Shown piece by piece: positions 10,532 through 20,900 of a DNA stretch of 64,000 bases. How positions within the stretch are numbered: position 1 is the stretch's first letter; each line of letters starts with the position of its first letter. The notes beneath the pieces are model-generated. The model made no database searches. It was not told the origin of the DNA and worked only from the letters and a program-made list of their open reading frames with translations. This stretch comes from Sycobia sp. Sy_11. Taxonomy: Eukaryota > Arthropoda > Insecta > Hymenoptera > Epichrysomallidae. The DNA is taken from assembly GCA_018907035.1 (NCBI GenBank), contig JACCIC010000063.1, forward strand, positions 1,658,501 through 1,722,500, in the 5' to 3' direction. The position numbers and the translations under genes are program-made.

Positions 10532-11465
10532 GAGGGGCTTTCAAAAAGTAAGTTTCCCTATTTTATGAAAAAATGTAACACTAATTTTAGGCTATATAAA
10601 TAATTTGACTTTATTCTTAAACTGTTTTTCTACGTAGTTACTTTAGACTTAAATATATTTCTTATATTTGTTGGCAAGCTTAAAGAAAGCTCCCTTAAAA
10701 AATGGCGTACGTTTGTTTTTGAATCGACGACTTAACGACTCTGTCGATTTCGTCATTTGAAGCGAAGTGCTGGCCACCCAAAATTTCTTTTAACATTGGA
10801 ATTATCACTTAGTGCGAGCTCTGAAAAGTAAGCTGGGAGTTTGAAAATGTCCTTTTTGAATTGCTGAAGTAAAGTTTGTGTTTTTTGGGCAGAATGAGGC
10901 CGAGCGTTGTAATGAAAAAGCAAGACTGTCTTCAACAATTTTCCAGAGCATTTCGTTTAATGACATTTTTAAGTTTCTCTAGTACTTCTCAAAGTCTATC
11001 TGCATTAATCATAGTATCTGATCCAGGAAAATCGACCAATAAAACACCTCACTCGTTCAAAAAAAAACCGTAGTTATAATCTTCCCATCAGGGTATTACG
11101 TTTTTATCTTTTTTCGAGCACTTTCTTCACGTTTCTTCCACCATGCTTTTGAACTTCATTTCGGGATTTGTATAGTGAACCCACGTTTCATCTTCTGTCA
11201 CAATATATGAGTTAAGATCATTACCGTTGAACCTTTTCGCAGTTAAAAAACGGATAACTGCATTTAATTTGCAATCGAAACTGCTTTGCACTGGTAGCTC
11301 TATGATTGTCCAGCTCGTACTGCTGACAAAAGCATTTTTGGCCACCAAAATCAATTCCGCTTTTATTCCCTTAAGCTAAACTGAAACTATAATCAGCTCA
11401 ACTCCGCTAGGTGGCATCTGAGAGAAACGCCAAACGAGGGAAACTTATTTTTTGAAGACCGTTCG
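10532..11465 (-). mobile_element. Internally deleted, decayed mariner (DD34D), 934 bp
   Basis: TA dinucleotides at 10530-10531 and 11466-11467 flank inverted ends that start CGAGGGGCTTTCAAAAAGTA on the left and CGAACGGTCTTCAAAAAATA in reverse complement on the right; both continue AAGTTTCCCT. The minus strand encodes transposase fragments: a start of the N-terminal domain (NAVIRFLTAK) fused directly to the first catalytic block (YIVTEDETWVHYTNPE), then KTVLLFHYNARPHSAQKTQT, where the second Asp has become Tyr, then LALSD with the third Asp, 34 residues later. The jump from the N-terminus to the first catalytic block removes about 110 residues, which explains why it is about 350 bp shorter than a full mariner. 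Frameshifts and stops are common. Confidence 0.85.
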
Positions 11466-11467
11466 TA

Positions 11468-11990
11468 ATAATTTGTTCAACAATGTTGCATATCATACGC
11501 AATAGTTTTGATATTTCTGCTTTTAATTTCACAATGAATTTGTCTACTAATAAAAATATTGCAATTTACTCGACAGTTGTTTTAAATTTATAATTTATAC
11601 TTAATTTTAAAAAATATTTTCTTTTTAATTGTATATATAATATTCACACCGTTTCTATCAAGTACTTAAACTGTATATATTGATTTTATGGTTATTTAAT
11701 GGGCTATCTTGCAATAATTATGTCGTTATTTTATATTTTTTAATGTTGATATAAAATTGCGCGTATCTAACGATATAAATTAAAATATTAAAATGGTAAA
11801 AAAATGTATCGTCAACTTATGCTAGTTAATATATAAAAAAATATTCTCTTGGCCAATTGTATCAGTAACTCTCGATGGGCCGTATTTTTTCCGACATTTT
11901 TATTATGCAGAACGTCAGCGCTTTGCACGTGTATTTATAATTTTTTTCCTTAGTAAATTTTAGCGAATTTTACGAAACTCGTTTTCGTGC
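11468..11990. other. AT-rich spacer, no gene seen
   Basis: No coding, RNA or repeat signal that I can support. Confidence 0.55.
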
Positions 11991-12640
11991 ATTGCTCGCG
12001 GTGCACGCGCTTTACTCGCGCTTCTCTCAATGAAATCTTCGTCATGTAATCGCGCCCCAAGTCGGTATATACAGGACATTTTTTCTTTTTTTTGTACTAG
12101 TCTCGCACTCGCGTTCTCTCCCTTCTACGGTGGTATACATATTATGAGCGGGTTCCCAGAAGATATAGATCTTTTCGTTCTCCCTCCTCTCTCTGCCTCT
12201 CTCATTTTCTTCATCTCTCTTTTCCTCAAAGTATGGTCCGTCTCGTGTACGTGCAACGCGGAGGCAAAATTGCGTGGTTCAACGGATCGCGTGCACTCTC
12301 AAGACGACTATATATATATATATGTAGCGGTCCTCCCGTGCGCGCTGACTTATTCCCTTTGAGACTCTGAAAACTCACGCGGAAAAGCGTCAAAGTGCAC
12401 CAGGGCTCGGCTCATTACGCGAGTCTCTCTCCGCGCAGGTTATATTTACGGTGACGACGGTATATGTATAAGGAAGCAAGGGAGAGGAAAAAGGAGAATG
12501 GTTAAGGTTTGACCGCGTACGGGTCTCTGGTAGCCCTTTTTATTTTTTTCTTTTTCAGAGTCGATGTACCGTACGTGCCGAGGGCTTTTAGTGCTAATTT
12601 TTCCCTTCAGCGGCTGTATGGAAGGTTGGCACGGGGAATT
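11990..12640. promoter_or_regulatory. CpG-rich and pyrimidine-rich patch
   Basis: Rises sharply in GC and CpG compared with both flanks and contains CT-rich stretches and a short AT microsatellite (12308-12323). The open frame over 12030-12362 is low-complexity and has no recognisable domain. Candidate regulatory island only. Confidence 0.3.
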
Positions 12641-12649
12641 CTTCGCTCC

Positions 12650-13090
12650 ATATAATTGAATCTACTCTATGCTTTGCATATTAGAATAGACTTTGCAGTA
12701 AAATTTAAAAATTTAGGATATTAATTATTACGTTTAATCGATTTTTATTACATATTTGTTAACATAATTTAATATAAAAAACTGATTTGCGCAATCTTAA
12801 ATTTTAAAACTATAATAGTAATGCAAAGGATTATATTATTAACGGAAATATTTCTATTTATAGAAATTTTTTAAAGCATTAAATTATGTGATAATAAATA
12901 ATGTTTTGAATATTGTCTTATTAACCAAAAATAAATGTTGAATGAAAATCCGACTTTTTCCCTTTAAATTGTTTATAATAATATTAATTACTTTCATAGT
13001 CATAAATGACTAGAGACAAATGAACTCTATAGATATATACATTTATAAAGAGTATATTATTTATATAGGAATCACAATGATGGAAATTTA
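12650..13090. other. AT-rich spacer, no gene seen
   Basis: No feature recognisable. Confidence 0.5.
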
Positions 13091-13092
13091 TA

Positions 13093-13335
13093 TGTCTATA
13101 GAGGATGTCCCAAATATGATTTTTCACACTAGCAGGTCGGTAATGAACAGGGGAAGACGAATACCACAGCTGTATGCATTTTAGAGAGTTGAAAATATAA
13201 TGTTTACAAATTCGGCTGTTGATCGAAGAGTACGAAAATTAAGTAGACCAGCGGAGAATTTCAGCGCAATCTGTGAAACCATGACAGGAGTCCGTTGACT
13301 GAGAGAGGAAAAGTTTTCGTTGTTTATTCGAAGAG
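13093..13335 (+). repeat. Dispersed repeat, family with a TGTCCCA end (copy 1)
   Basis: Starts GATGTCCCAAATATGATTTT and continues ACACTAGCAGGTCGGTAAT, a (t/c)GAACAGGGGAAGACGAA-like stretch, and an end that reads GTTTTCGTTGTTTATT. The same order of words is found at 55803-56035, so this is an interspersed repeat, probably one end of a DNA transposon. No coding capacity. Confidence 0.65.
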
Positions 13336-13560
13336 AACAACATACGAGAGCACATAAAGCAATATCAATATATTATTAAAAATATTGTATTAGCTAATGG
13401 AAAATTGGTTTTAATATATACGAGGGGTGTATAAATATATAAATATATCGTCGCTACAACATGAACTATAATACCTATATCGTTAATATAGTAGAGATAT
13501 CAAATAACCACTTTACCTAACTAATCAAGATATTAGAAAAACGAACTAATCCTGACAGAG

Positions 13561-13562
<2 letters not shown>

Positions 13563-13640
<78 letters not shown>
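13563..13640. repeat. AT microsatellite with three GTAT interruptions
   Basis: Nearly pure (AT)n over about 78 bp with ATGTAT interruptions in the middle. Confidence 0.95.
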
Positions 13641-13785
13641 CAATATCAGTATCCAGTATATATTATATATACTTAAATTTTAAATCATCAATATATTCTT
13701 ATTATCGCGCGATTAATCTTAGCACGCCTTCAGTGCTAACCATATGGCCCGACGTTCCTCCAAGCATCATAATACGCAATAGAGA

Positions 13786-13787
<2 letters not shown>

Positions 13788-13838
<51 letters not shown>

Positions 13839-13840
13839 AG
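13788..13840. repeat. GA microsatellite
   Basis: (GA)n of about 53 bp with a single phase shift (GG) in the middle. Confidence 0.95.
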
Positions 13841-13899
13841 CAAGCGAGGGAGAGAAAGGTATATACTAGTTTACCATAAATACAGTCCCAATTACCACT

Positions 13900-14001
13900 G
13901 GAGTCCTCGCGACGTTCATCCATCCCCTTAGACCGACTGAAAGCCCCCGTCTGTCCCTTTATATTTATTTAGTAGACATGACGGCGCGTGGCAAATGAAG
14001 A

Positions 14002-14046
<45 letters not shown>

Positions 14047-14710
14047 GTGAGTACCTCCTTGGCTCGGCGCGCGCTCGCTCTCGAGACTTGGACTTTCTTT
14101 AAAATGGAAAGCTAATGACTTGTGACCGGGGGGCTGGGGCGTTCCGGCCAAAAGAGCTGCGGGAGTGGGTGGCCTCATTGTTGACCAACATGGGTCACGC
14201 ATCGCTCGCGCGCGTTTTCGGAGAGAGAGAGAGAGGGGGGGAGGAGGTGGGCCAACACGGGCTCGAGCTCTCCCAGTGCTCTCTCGATGTCGAAGGGGCG
14301 AATCCCTGATTTATGGCATCGCTTCTCCCCCTTCCCTCTCCCACAACACTCTCACTACACCCTCGCAGCGCTATCAACAGATCCTCTTTATTTCGAGGCT
14401 GTCACGCTTTTTCACCGATTACGTATTATAGATACCGTATGTACGAGCGTGTGGGTGTATCTGTGCGTGTTTGCGTGGGGAGGGGGGGGGGTGTAGCGTA
14501 TGTCCAGCACGATCGTGGCGCTCGATTAATCTACTTTAGCTCGACTTTAACTGCTCGAACGCCCCGCGCGCGACGCATTGTCCTCGTAGTATATACATTG
14601 CGGACCTGCTGTGTCGCGTTACGCGATTGCGGGGGATTTGTGTGCTCGCGGATCCAACTTTGGCATAGATGCACGCCGTTTCGCCGTGTGCACGTAACAG
14701 TCATTGTTCA
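13900..14710. promoter_or_regulatory. CpG-rich block with GA tracts
   Basis: CpG-dense sequence that contains a (GA)n tract at 14005-14042, a shorter one at 14221-14236 and a G-run near 14480-14490. Overlapping open frames on both strands reflect the composition and carry no domain I recognise. GA tracts in a CpG island are the expected binding substrate of GAGA-factor-like proteins, so a regulatory role is reasonable but inferred. Confidence 0.35.
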
Positions 14711-16440
14711 ATGATTTGGGTTATTGGTCTCGCTATTTATCTGTGGCTGTTGGACTTCTTTACCTTTATGAGCGATTGTCTCCTAGAAGATGGCTCGTCT
14801 TAATTCTTATCCTTCCATAATATTCGTACTTACAGAATTAGCTGCCGTCTTAAATTTATACGAGAGTGACCGATTCGAAAACAAGATAGGCTCGCGTTAT
14901 TTATGGGAGGCGAATGATGGTTTCGCAACTCGTTTGCAATCATTTCGAGAGTTTTCTATTTATTTTAATTTTTTTATGCCTTGTACAAGTGCGCTACACT
15001 AATCGCCAAAAAATGCTTCTAAGACTTAACAGTCTATCGTACAGATTATTGTACGAGTTCTTACCCGTAAATTTAATACGACCAAAATGCTACAAAATTA
15101 TAGGAAATTTTTGGGACTTTTATCATACCGCGATTCCTGCCAAAAAATATATAGTAATGGAAGCGCGATCAAAATTTAAGATGCGCTATTTAGAGAAAAG
15201 AGAAAATTTTAGTCCGATTTCAGCCTAATATTAGGGTTCATATCGAGAAATTTCTGCACGGGATACTTTTTCGTAATTTGCATTGCTTTTCATTTCATTT
15301 TTTAATATTACTAGGCTTTAAGAGGAAATTCCCATAAAGGTAGAACAATAAATCGTTTTTTATCTTTTTTAATAGCTTATTAATTACACATGGAAAATTT
15401 TGTCGAAACAACTTGGCCGATAAACATTTTAATTTAGTTTAATGAATACACATTCTAGTTGTATATGATATACTTTTATATTAAGTAGTTTTTAATTAGA
15501 AAACATGTTTCTGTTAACATTTTAACTCATACTTGTAACCTTTTACACAAATATTTACTTAGACGCACAAACCTACTCAATTTCTGTAGAAATGATTAAA
15601 AACGTAAGATTATATAGGTATCCATGGGACGGAGATTGTAAAAGAATTTTATAGGTATATTATTTTGTCGCAATAGGTTTATTGGAGATTAAACTTAAAT
15701 GAAAGTGTTTTTTTTTTTGTTAAAATTCTTTGTGCATAAAACTTTTAAACGTGAAAAATTAGGCGAAAAAACATTAGTGACAATTAAAATATTTGCTATT
15801 TGTATTCTCTAGAGTAGGTTGAAACTTTAGCAAATCTAAAACATAATTGATAAATATATTTTAATTTCTTGATATAAGATAGTTTTTTAATGTGCTACGA
15901 TGAAGAGCGATTAGTTACTTTTCTTTCAGACGGTCATGTTAAAGTCGATTAAAAAAATTTCTGAGCCTATTCTTTACTAAAATTTTGTTTTACCAGTCTA
16001 ATACCTTAATTATAATTTTAGAACGATTTTCAGAATTTAGTAGTTAAAATATAGTCCAATACTAGTGTGTAAGTTGATTTTTACCCCTTTCGAATTTTCT
16101 CTCTTTCGCTTCGCTAATCAACTTCCGCAGTTGTGTTCAAATGTAATATATCTTACAGTTTGTTATGATTTAAGAAATACTTCTAAAAAACCGTGCGCTC
16201 TTTATTAACTGTTCGCTTCCAACGAGTCACGCAATGCATAGCTTTAGGTCTTCCAAAGGAAGTTCTTCGATACAGCACAATCATTATTTGTAGACAGAAA
16301 TGAGTCGAAGAAACCGAAAGAAACGAGCCGCATAAATCGGCGTAGTTTTAAAATACGTCAACGCACGATACAACCATCTGTTTCACTATTTCAGCAGACG
16401 ACAACTCTTTTCAGAAATACGTATCTCCCTTATATATATA
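14710..16440. other. AT-rich spacer, no supported gene
   Basis: An open frame of about 100 codons at 14914-15228 on the plus strand has no recognisable motif, and I do not call it. Otherwise there is no gene or repeat that I can support. Confidence 0.5.
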
Positions 16441-17700
16441 TAAATGCGGAAAAACGGGGCGGTTCACAAAGATCCACAGTCATTCCGAGGATCATCATAC
16501 ACGAGCCTCATCAGCTGGCGCAGTCCTTTAAACTATTCCCATAAAACCTTCGTTATGGCTATCGACTTCACCGCCCATCGGCGACGAACGTTAATCGTGG
16601 CATTATTATATCGAAATCCAATAACTCGAATCCGAAAGGACGTGCGAGCTGGCCCATATACAGCCAGTATGTATGTATACAGACACACATAGGTTCACCT
16701 GCCGTCCCGTCGTCCTACCCCACCCACTCTTGCCTAATACACTTTAACGCACATAATATCGACGTCCGGCTCCGATCCCGAGCAGCGTACTCTTTCTCTT
16801 CCCTTTCTCATCCTCCCTCCAGGATGATCGTTTACTCTTCCTTCCCCTCTCCCATACAACGCGCTCCCTCGGCAGGCGCCATCTTCGGTCTGCATTCCAT
16901 TGTTTTAGATGATTCATAACGCACGCGAAGCGCCGCCGCCGCCGCCGCGCCATATCGCCGAGTGCCGTCTGGCCTGCGAAGCGATACACCTCGCGCGCAC
17001 GTGGACCCCCACGTCCCCCGTATTATCTACGTACGTAACTATACACGCACGAAGAGGGACGAGGAGCGCGGGGGCAGGAAGAGGCAGCGTAATTTATTAG
17101 TTTGAATATATCGAGCGAGAGGGCGGAGGGAGGCGAGTGTCGAGGCGGCGTGCGCGTATATGTGCCTGGAAATGAGGCCGAGACCGCGCGCGGGCGCTCT
17201 TGCGGCGAGCTGGGTGGCCGCCCCGAGAGACAGAGAAGGAGGGCCGCGCTCTCCACCCCCTCGGTCTGCCCGATCCGTCTACCTCGCGTTCCTCCACGCG
17301 GGCCGCCGCCGCCAATCGTCGGTTAAATTGCGATTTGATAATCCCGCGGCTACCGTCGCCCGCCGCGCTCGCCGATTTTGCATATACGTCTTATTACGCC
17401 GGCATTGTGTCCTCGGCCCCGGCGCGCTGCAACAGCGTGCGGCTTTCGAATACATTAGGTGCTCTCTCTCTCTCTCTCTCTCTCTCTGTCCGATCGCCGC
17501 TGCCGATTGCGAGCAAATCGATGTAACGAATACGAGCTCACGGGGCCTTATGCTAGAAGGCGCCTCGATCCCATTTGATTCACGGTTATGGCTGGATAAT
17601 GCTCCGATACATGTATATAGATATACTTTTTGAGCCGATGGGAATTTTCTAATAGATGGGGCCAGCTGAGTTTCGACTGTCGCGCCGGCTGTTCTCGCTC
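16440..17700. promoter_or_regulatory. Large CpG-rich block
   Basis: About 1.2 kb of strongly CpG-rich sequence with CGCC repeats (16930-16950) and a (CT)n tract at 17462-17487. A CGCCATCTT word at 16877-16885 resembles a YY1/Pho site. Long open frames on both strands (for example 17160-17633) end in low-complexity residues and share no known domain, so they are most likely compositional. It is the largest island in the left half and a candidate promoter or enhancer. Confidence 0.35.
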
Positions 17701-17764
17701 TACTCCGACAGTACGCCGATATACATATATATGTATGTAATATATAGTGGACTTCTAGGCTTCT

Positions 17765-17776
17765 GGGGGGGGGGGG
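17765..17776. repeat. G12 homopolymer
   Basis: Twelve consecutive G residues. Confidence 0.9.
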
Positions 17777-17779
17777 TGG

Positions 17780-19280
17780 ATCCGCTCATCGGCTCGCTAT
17801 AAATCGAAATTATACGACGACAAGACAGTCTTTCTACGACCAGTTGTAATGAAGAGATATAGCCATACTTATGATTACAAGGACATAGTAATCTATTTTT
17901 CAGACATTTTATTTATGCAAACTAGATAAATTTTAATATTATTTCAGTATGACGATATATATACTTTAACTGATTTGCTTTGCTCATTAGCAACTGGTAA
18001 GTTTTACATAAATATATCTGTACATATTTAAGAGCTGATAAGATACAGTACTTAACTATACTGATTAAATAAAATTTTTATTAAGTTTACTCAAAAAAAC
18101 TTATAAACGAAAATTATTATTTATTTTTAAGTACAATAATTCGTATTCACTGTTAACAAAAAATTTATAAAAACGTACTTTATCTAGTAATAAGTAATGT
18201 ATTTCGGAGGATGTAAAAAAATGTTAAATTACAGGTTGAAAAAGAAAATTATTGGATTAGAGATACGTTAGAAGATTGTTTAAATATAAATTTTTTAAAT
18301 ATCAATATTAATTAGAATTATTTGTTAGAGTATAAAAAAAAATTCTATTTTCTTTTAGATTAGAAACTCGCGAGGATTTATTTAATTGTAAACATTGTCA
18401 CCCAACAATACGGTCATTGAACTCAATATATAAATCCTACAGAGGAGAACGTATATACAGAAAACAGCCCGCAGAGGAGCAAAAGCCCAACTCTGGGAAG
18501 CGTCATTATTCCCATTGAATGTACCAAGTTAGGCAAACTTTTGCGGTGATAAATGAAAGGCGCGGAAATTTAAATCAGAATAGCCCGGATACCGGGCAAT
18601 ATGTTCGAAATCATATTGTTCGCGGGCGAAACTTTGAATATCGCTAGCCCTACCCGCACAGCAAACAAAGCTCGAGTGTTCGAATCAACAAGTTGTAGAT
18701 ACAGTTATACTAGTCGGTACTGCGGGATATCGAACTGTCGGTCAGTAGAAGGGGGGATTTTCTCATTTAAATATGGAAATATTTATTTTTATACGTAGAT
18801 GTACAAAATAATCCAATATGTACATTGAATTTTCTTCGTCTTTTTTCTTTAATTTATTGCGTGACCTAGACATACATGTTGATGATCAAATTTTATGGCT
18901 CGCGCGTATGTCATAATTTGATATTAATACGTTTTGTTAATTAATTTGAATTAGTATTGACTTTTGTTGAGTGTATTAAAAAAAATCACCATTACATTAT
19001 TTAATTTATTGAAATTTCGAGCAATACGCAATCCTTTGTGTATTTATAATTATGAAAATTAAAATAACGTAATGCTTCTACTATTTATCTACTATTTATG
19101 AAATAACACATTTTTTCTATTACAAATTATATTTTCTTTTAAGTTAATCGGATGATCTCGGTACTTTCCTTTTGTTAAAAACTATGATTAGTAAACTTAT
19201 ATTCTCTAGATTTAATAAGCGATAGGATGGAGTTGTAGATACAGGGACTACTTGAATATACAGGATAATTAAATTTAAAT
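17780..19280. other. AT-rich spacer, no gene seen
   Basis: No gene, RNA or repeat recognised. 18570-18740 is somewhat richer in GC but has no exon-like signals that I can confirm. Confidence 0.5.
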
Positions 19281-19284
19281 AGAT

Positions 19285-19446
19285 TCTGCTAGTTTTTGAG
19301 GTATTAGTCAATGTTTAATGGCCAATCAACCATACTTCGAAAACTAACAACGATTTACTTCATTTTTTTTTAGCACCACATTTAGATTTTCTTAATCTTA
19401 CAGATATCGTAATGTATCTAGTAAATTCGGGGGTATCCTGTATATG
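19285..19446 (-). repeat. Half copy of an element related to the 9005-9760 foldback
   Basis: In reverse complement the end reads ACAGGATACCCCCGAATTTA followed by CTAGATACATTACGATATCTGTA, which aligns with the ends of the 9005-9760 element. The inner part (GGTATTAGTCAATGTTTAAT then GGCCAATCAA) matches GAGTTATTAACCAATATTTC and AGCCAATCAA of that element. A matching opposite end was not found, so this is probably a partial copy. Confidence 0.5.
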
Positions 19447-19514
19447 TTCGAAAAAGTGGTAATTAAAGCTACACATTTAAGGGGATGAAATTACCAAATT
19501 TTTCCAAAGATTTT

Positions 19515-19857
19515 GTATTGTCCTTGTTGATTATCAACCTCGCAGAATCTGAAATATAAAATTGTTATGACTACAACTAGTCTGAAAGAGAAATAATGGT
19601 CAGTAAAGGACGAAAGTTTGTCCCCTCCACCAAATATCTATCCACCTCTCACTAAAATTTTTCAGTCCTTGGGGAAGAGCCGAAGCGGCTCGAAACGTTG
19701 GACTCAGCTTACTGAGATGTGGGTAGATAATTTGGTCGAGGGGACAGTCAGATCGTTCTATACTGACCATTATTTCTCTTTCAGGACAATTGCAGCCATA
19801 ACAATTGTAATTTCAGATTCTACGAGACTGATGATCAACAAGGATAGTCTGACCGTC
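19515..19857. mobile_element. Near-palindromic foldback element with a hammerhead-like apex
   Basis: The left arm (about 19515-19668) and right arm (about 19700-19857) are inverted copies along their whole length with roughly 80 percent identity. Shared blocks include CCTTGTTGAT, AGAATCTGAAAT, CTGAAAGAGAAATAATGGTC and GTCCCCTC. The RNA or single strand would fold into one hairpin of about 150 bp per arm. At the tip AGTCC (19664-19668) pairs with GGACT (19700-19704). Inside lie TTGGGGA (19669-19675), a perfect five-pair stem GAGCC/GGCTC (19677-19681 and 19687-19691) and GAAAC (19692-19696). GAAAC and the position of the stem resemble the hammerhead core (CUGANGA, stem II, GAAAC), but two core bases differ. 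No protein is encoded. Confidence 0.75.
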
Positions 19858-19859
19858 AT

Positions 19860-20600
19860 TCTAATAGGACTGTAAGACCGATAAAAATATTTGATAGTGT
19901 GTTGAAAAATAGTCAACATAAGTAGTTTTAATTTTTACAAGATTATAGTTAAAAATGCAACTACATTTTTTATGTTTCTATTCAAATGGATTTTATGAAA
20001 AGAGTACAGATTTCAAATTCTAAGGAGTGAACGCATAACGTTCATTGATTTAATATATTGTTATCTTATTTTAACGTGCAATAAATTCCAAAAACTAATA
20101 ACGCTAAAATATTCCAATAAAATGATAGTTCAAATATATTTATTAAATATGTGTATAGTAAATAAAGCTTTACGTTACTTTAATTATAATACTATAGGAT
20201 GATGAGCTTTATATGGATTTCATTTAAAATCCCTCAAACTTACATTAAAATAACAAAAATTATTTATATGCATATAATGTTAAAGATTCAAACATAAAAA
20301 TTTTAATTTACATGATTAATTTCACTATTTCTTTTATGTATTATATAAAATTTTTATCTCACTTTGAGAATATGAATGGAAAATGCGAAAACAAAAACAT
20401 TTGATGAGACAAATTAATTATTGATGAAATGTTAGTAAATTTTTAACTATATATTGAAGAAAAGCTTTATAACGATAATCACCCGCTGAAGTGTTTTCTA
20501 AAAGCGACAGTGCATCATTAAAACAAAAATTTATGATTTCTCCAAATTCCCGATTACCGTATAACCGCTGCGGTAAAAACAATGGCGCTGAAAGAGCCAA
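19860..20600. other. AT-rich spacer, no gene seen
   Basis: No feature recognisable. Confidence 0.5.
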
Positions 20601-20900
20601 CCGCATTCGGAAATGGAAATAACGTGCTTCCACAACCATGTGAACGTCCTCGGTAATCCAGGTAGTTTAAAAAAAAGTCCGGCCGAGCTTTTCTTGCCGG
20701 ACGCACATAGACGCGGCGCAGCTCTGGAGCGAGAAGGAAAATGCGCGGTTATAAGTGATCGCGGCCCGAGGGCGGGGGAGCTCTGGGTCGCGCGGGCGCG
20801 CAACGCGACACGCCCGGTTTAATTCGATTTTTCGTGCGTGGCCGGCCGCCGAGCGTCAGGGCTCGAAAAAGCCGGCGCTGTATACATAGTTTATTTATTG
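20600..20900. promoter_or_regulatory. CpG-rich patch
   Basis: Short CpG-dense block (gcgcgggcgcgcaacgcgac and flanks). No exon recognised. Confidence 0.25.

Noticed and set aside
14914..15228. 104-codon plus-strand frame as a small membrane protein
   Set aside because: AT-rich hydrophobic start and no motif; length is within chance expectation for a 64-kb AT-rich window.
17160..17633. Plus-strand open frame of 157 codons
   Set aside because: Arg/Ala/Pro-rich compositional translation of CpG DNA running into a CT microsatellite (Ser-Leu repeat); no recognisable domain.
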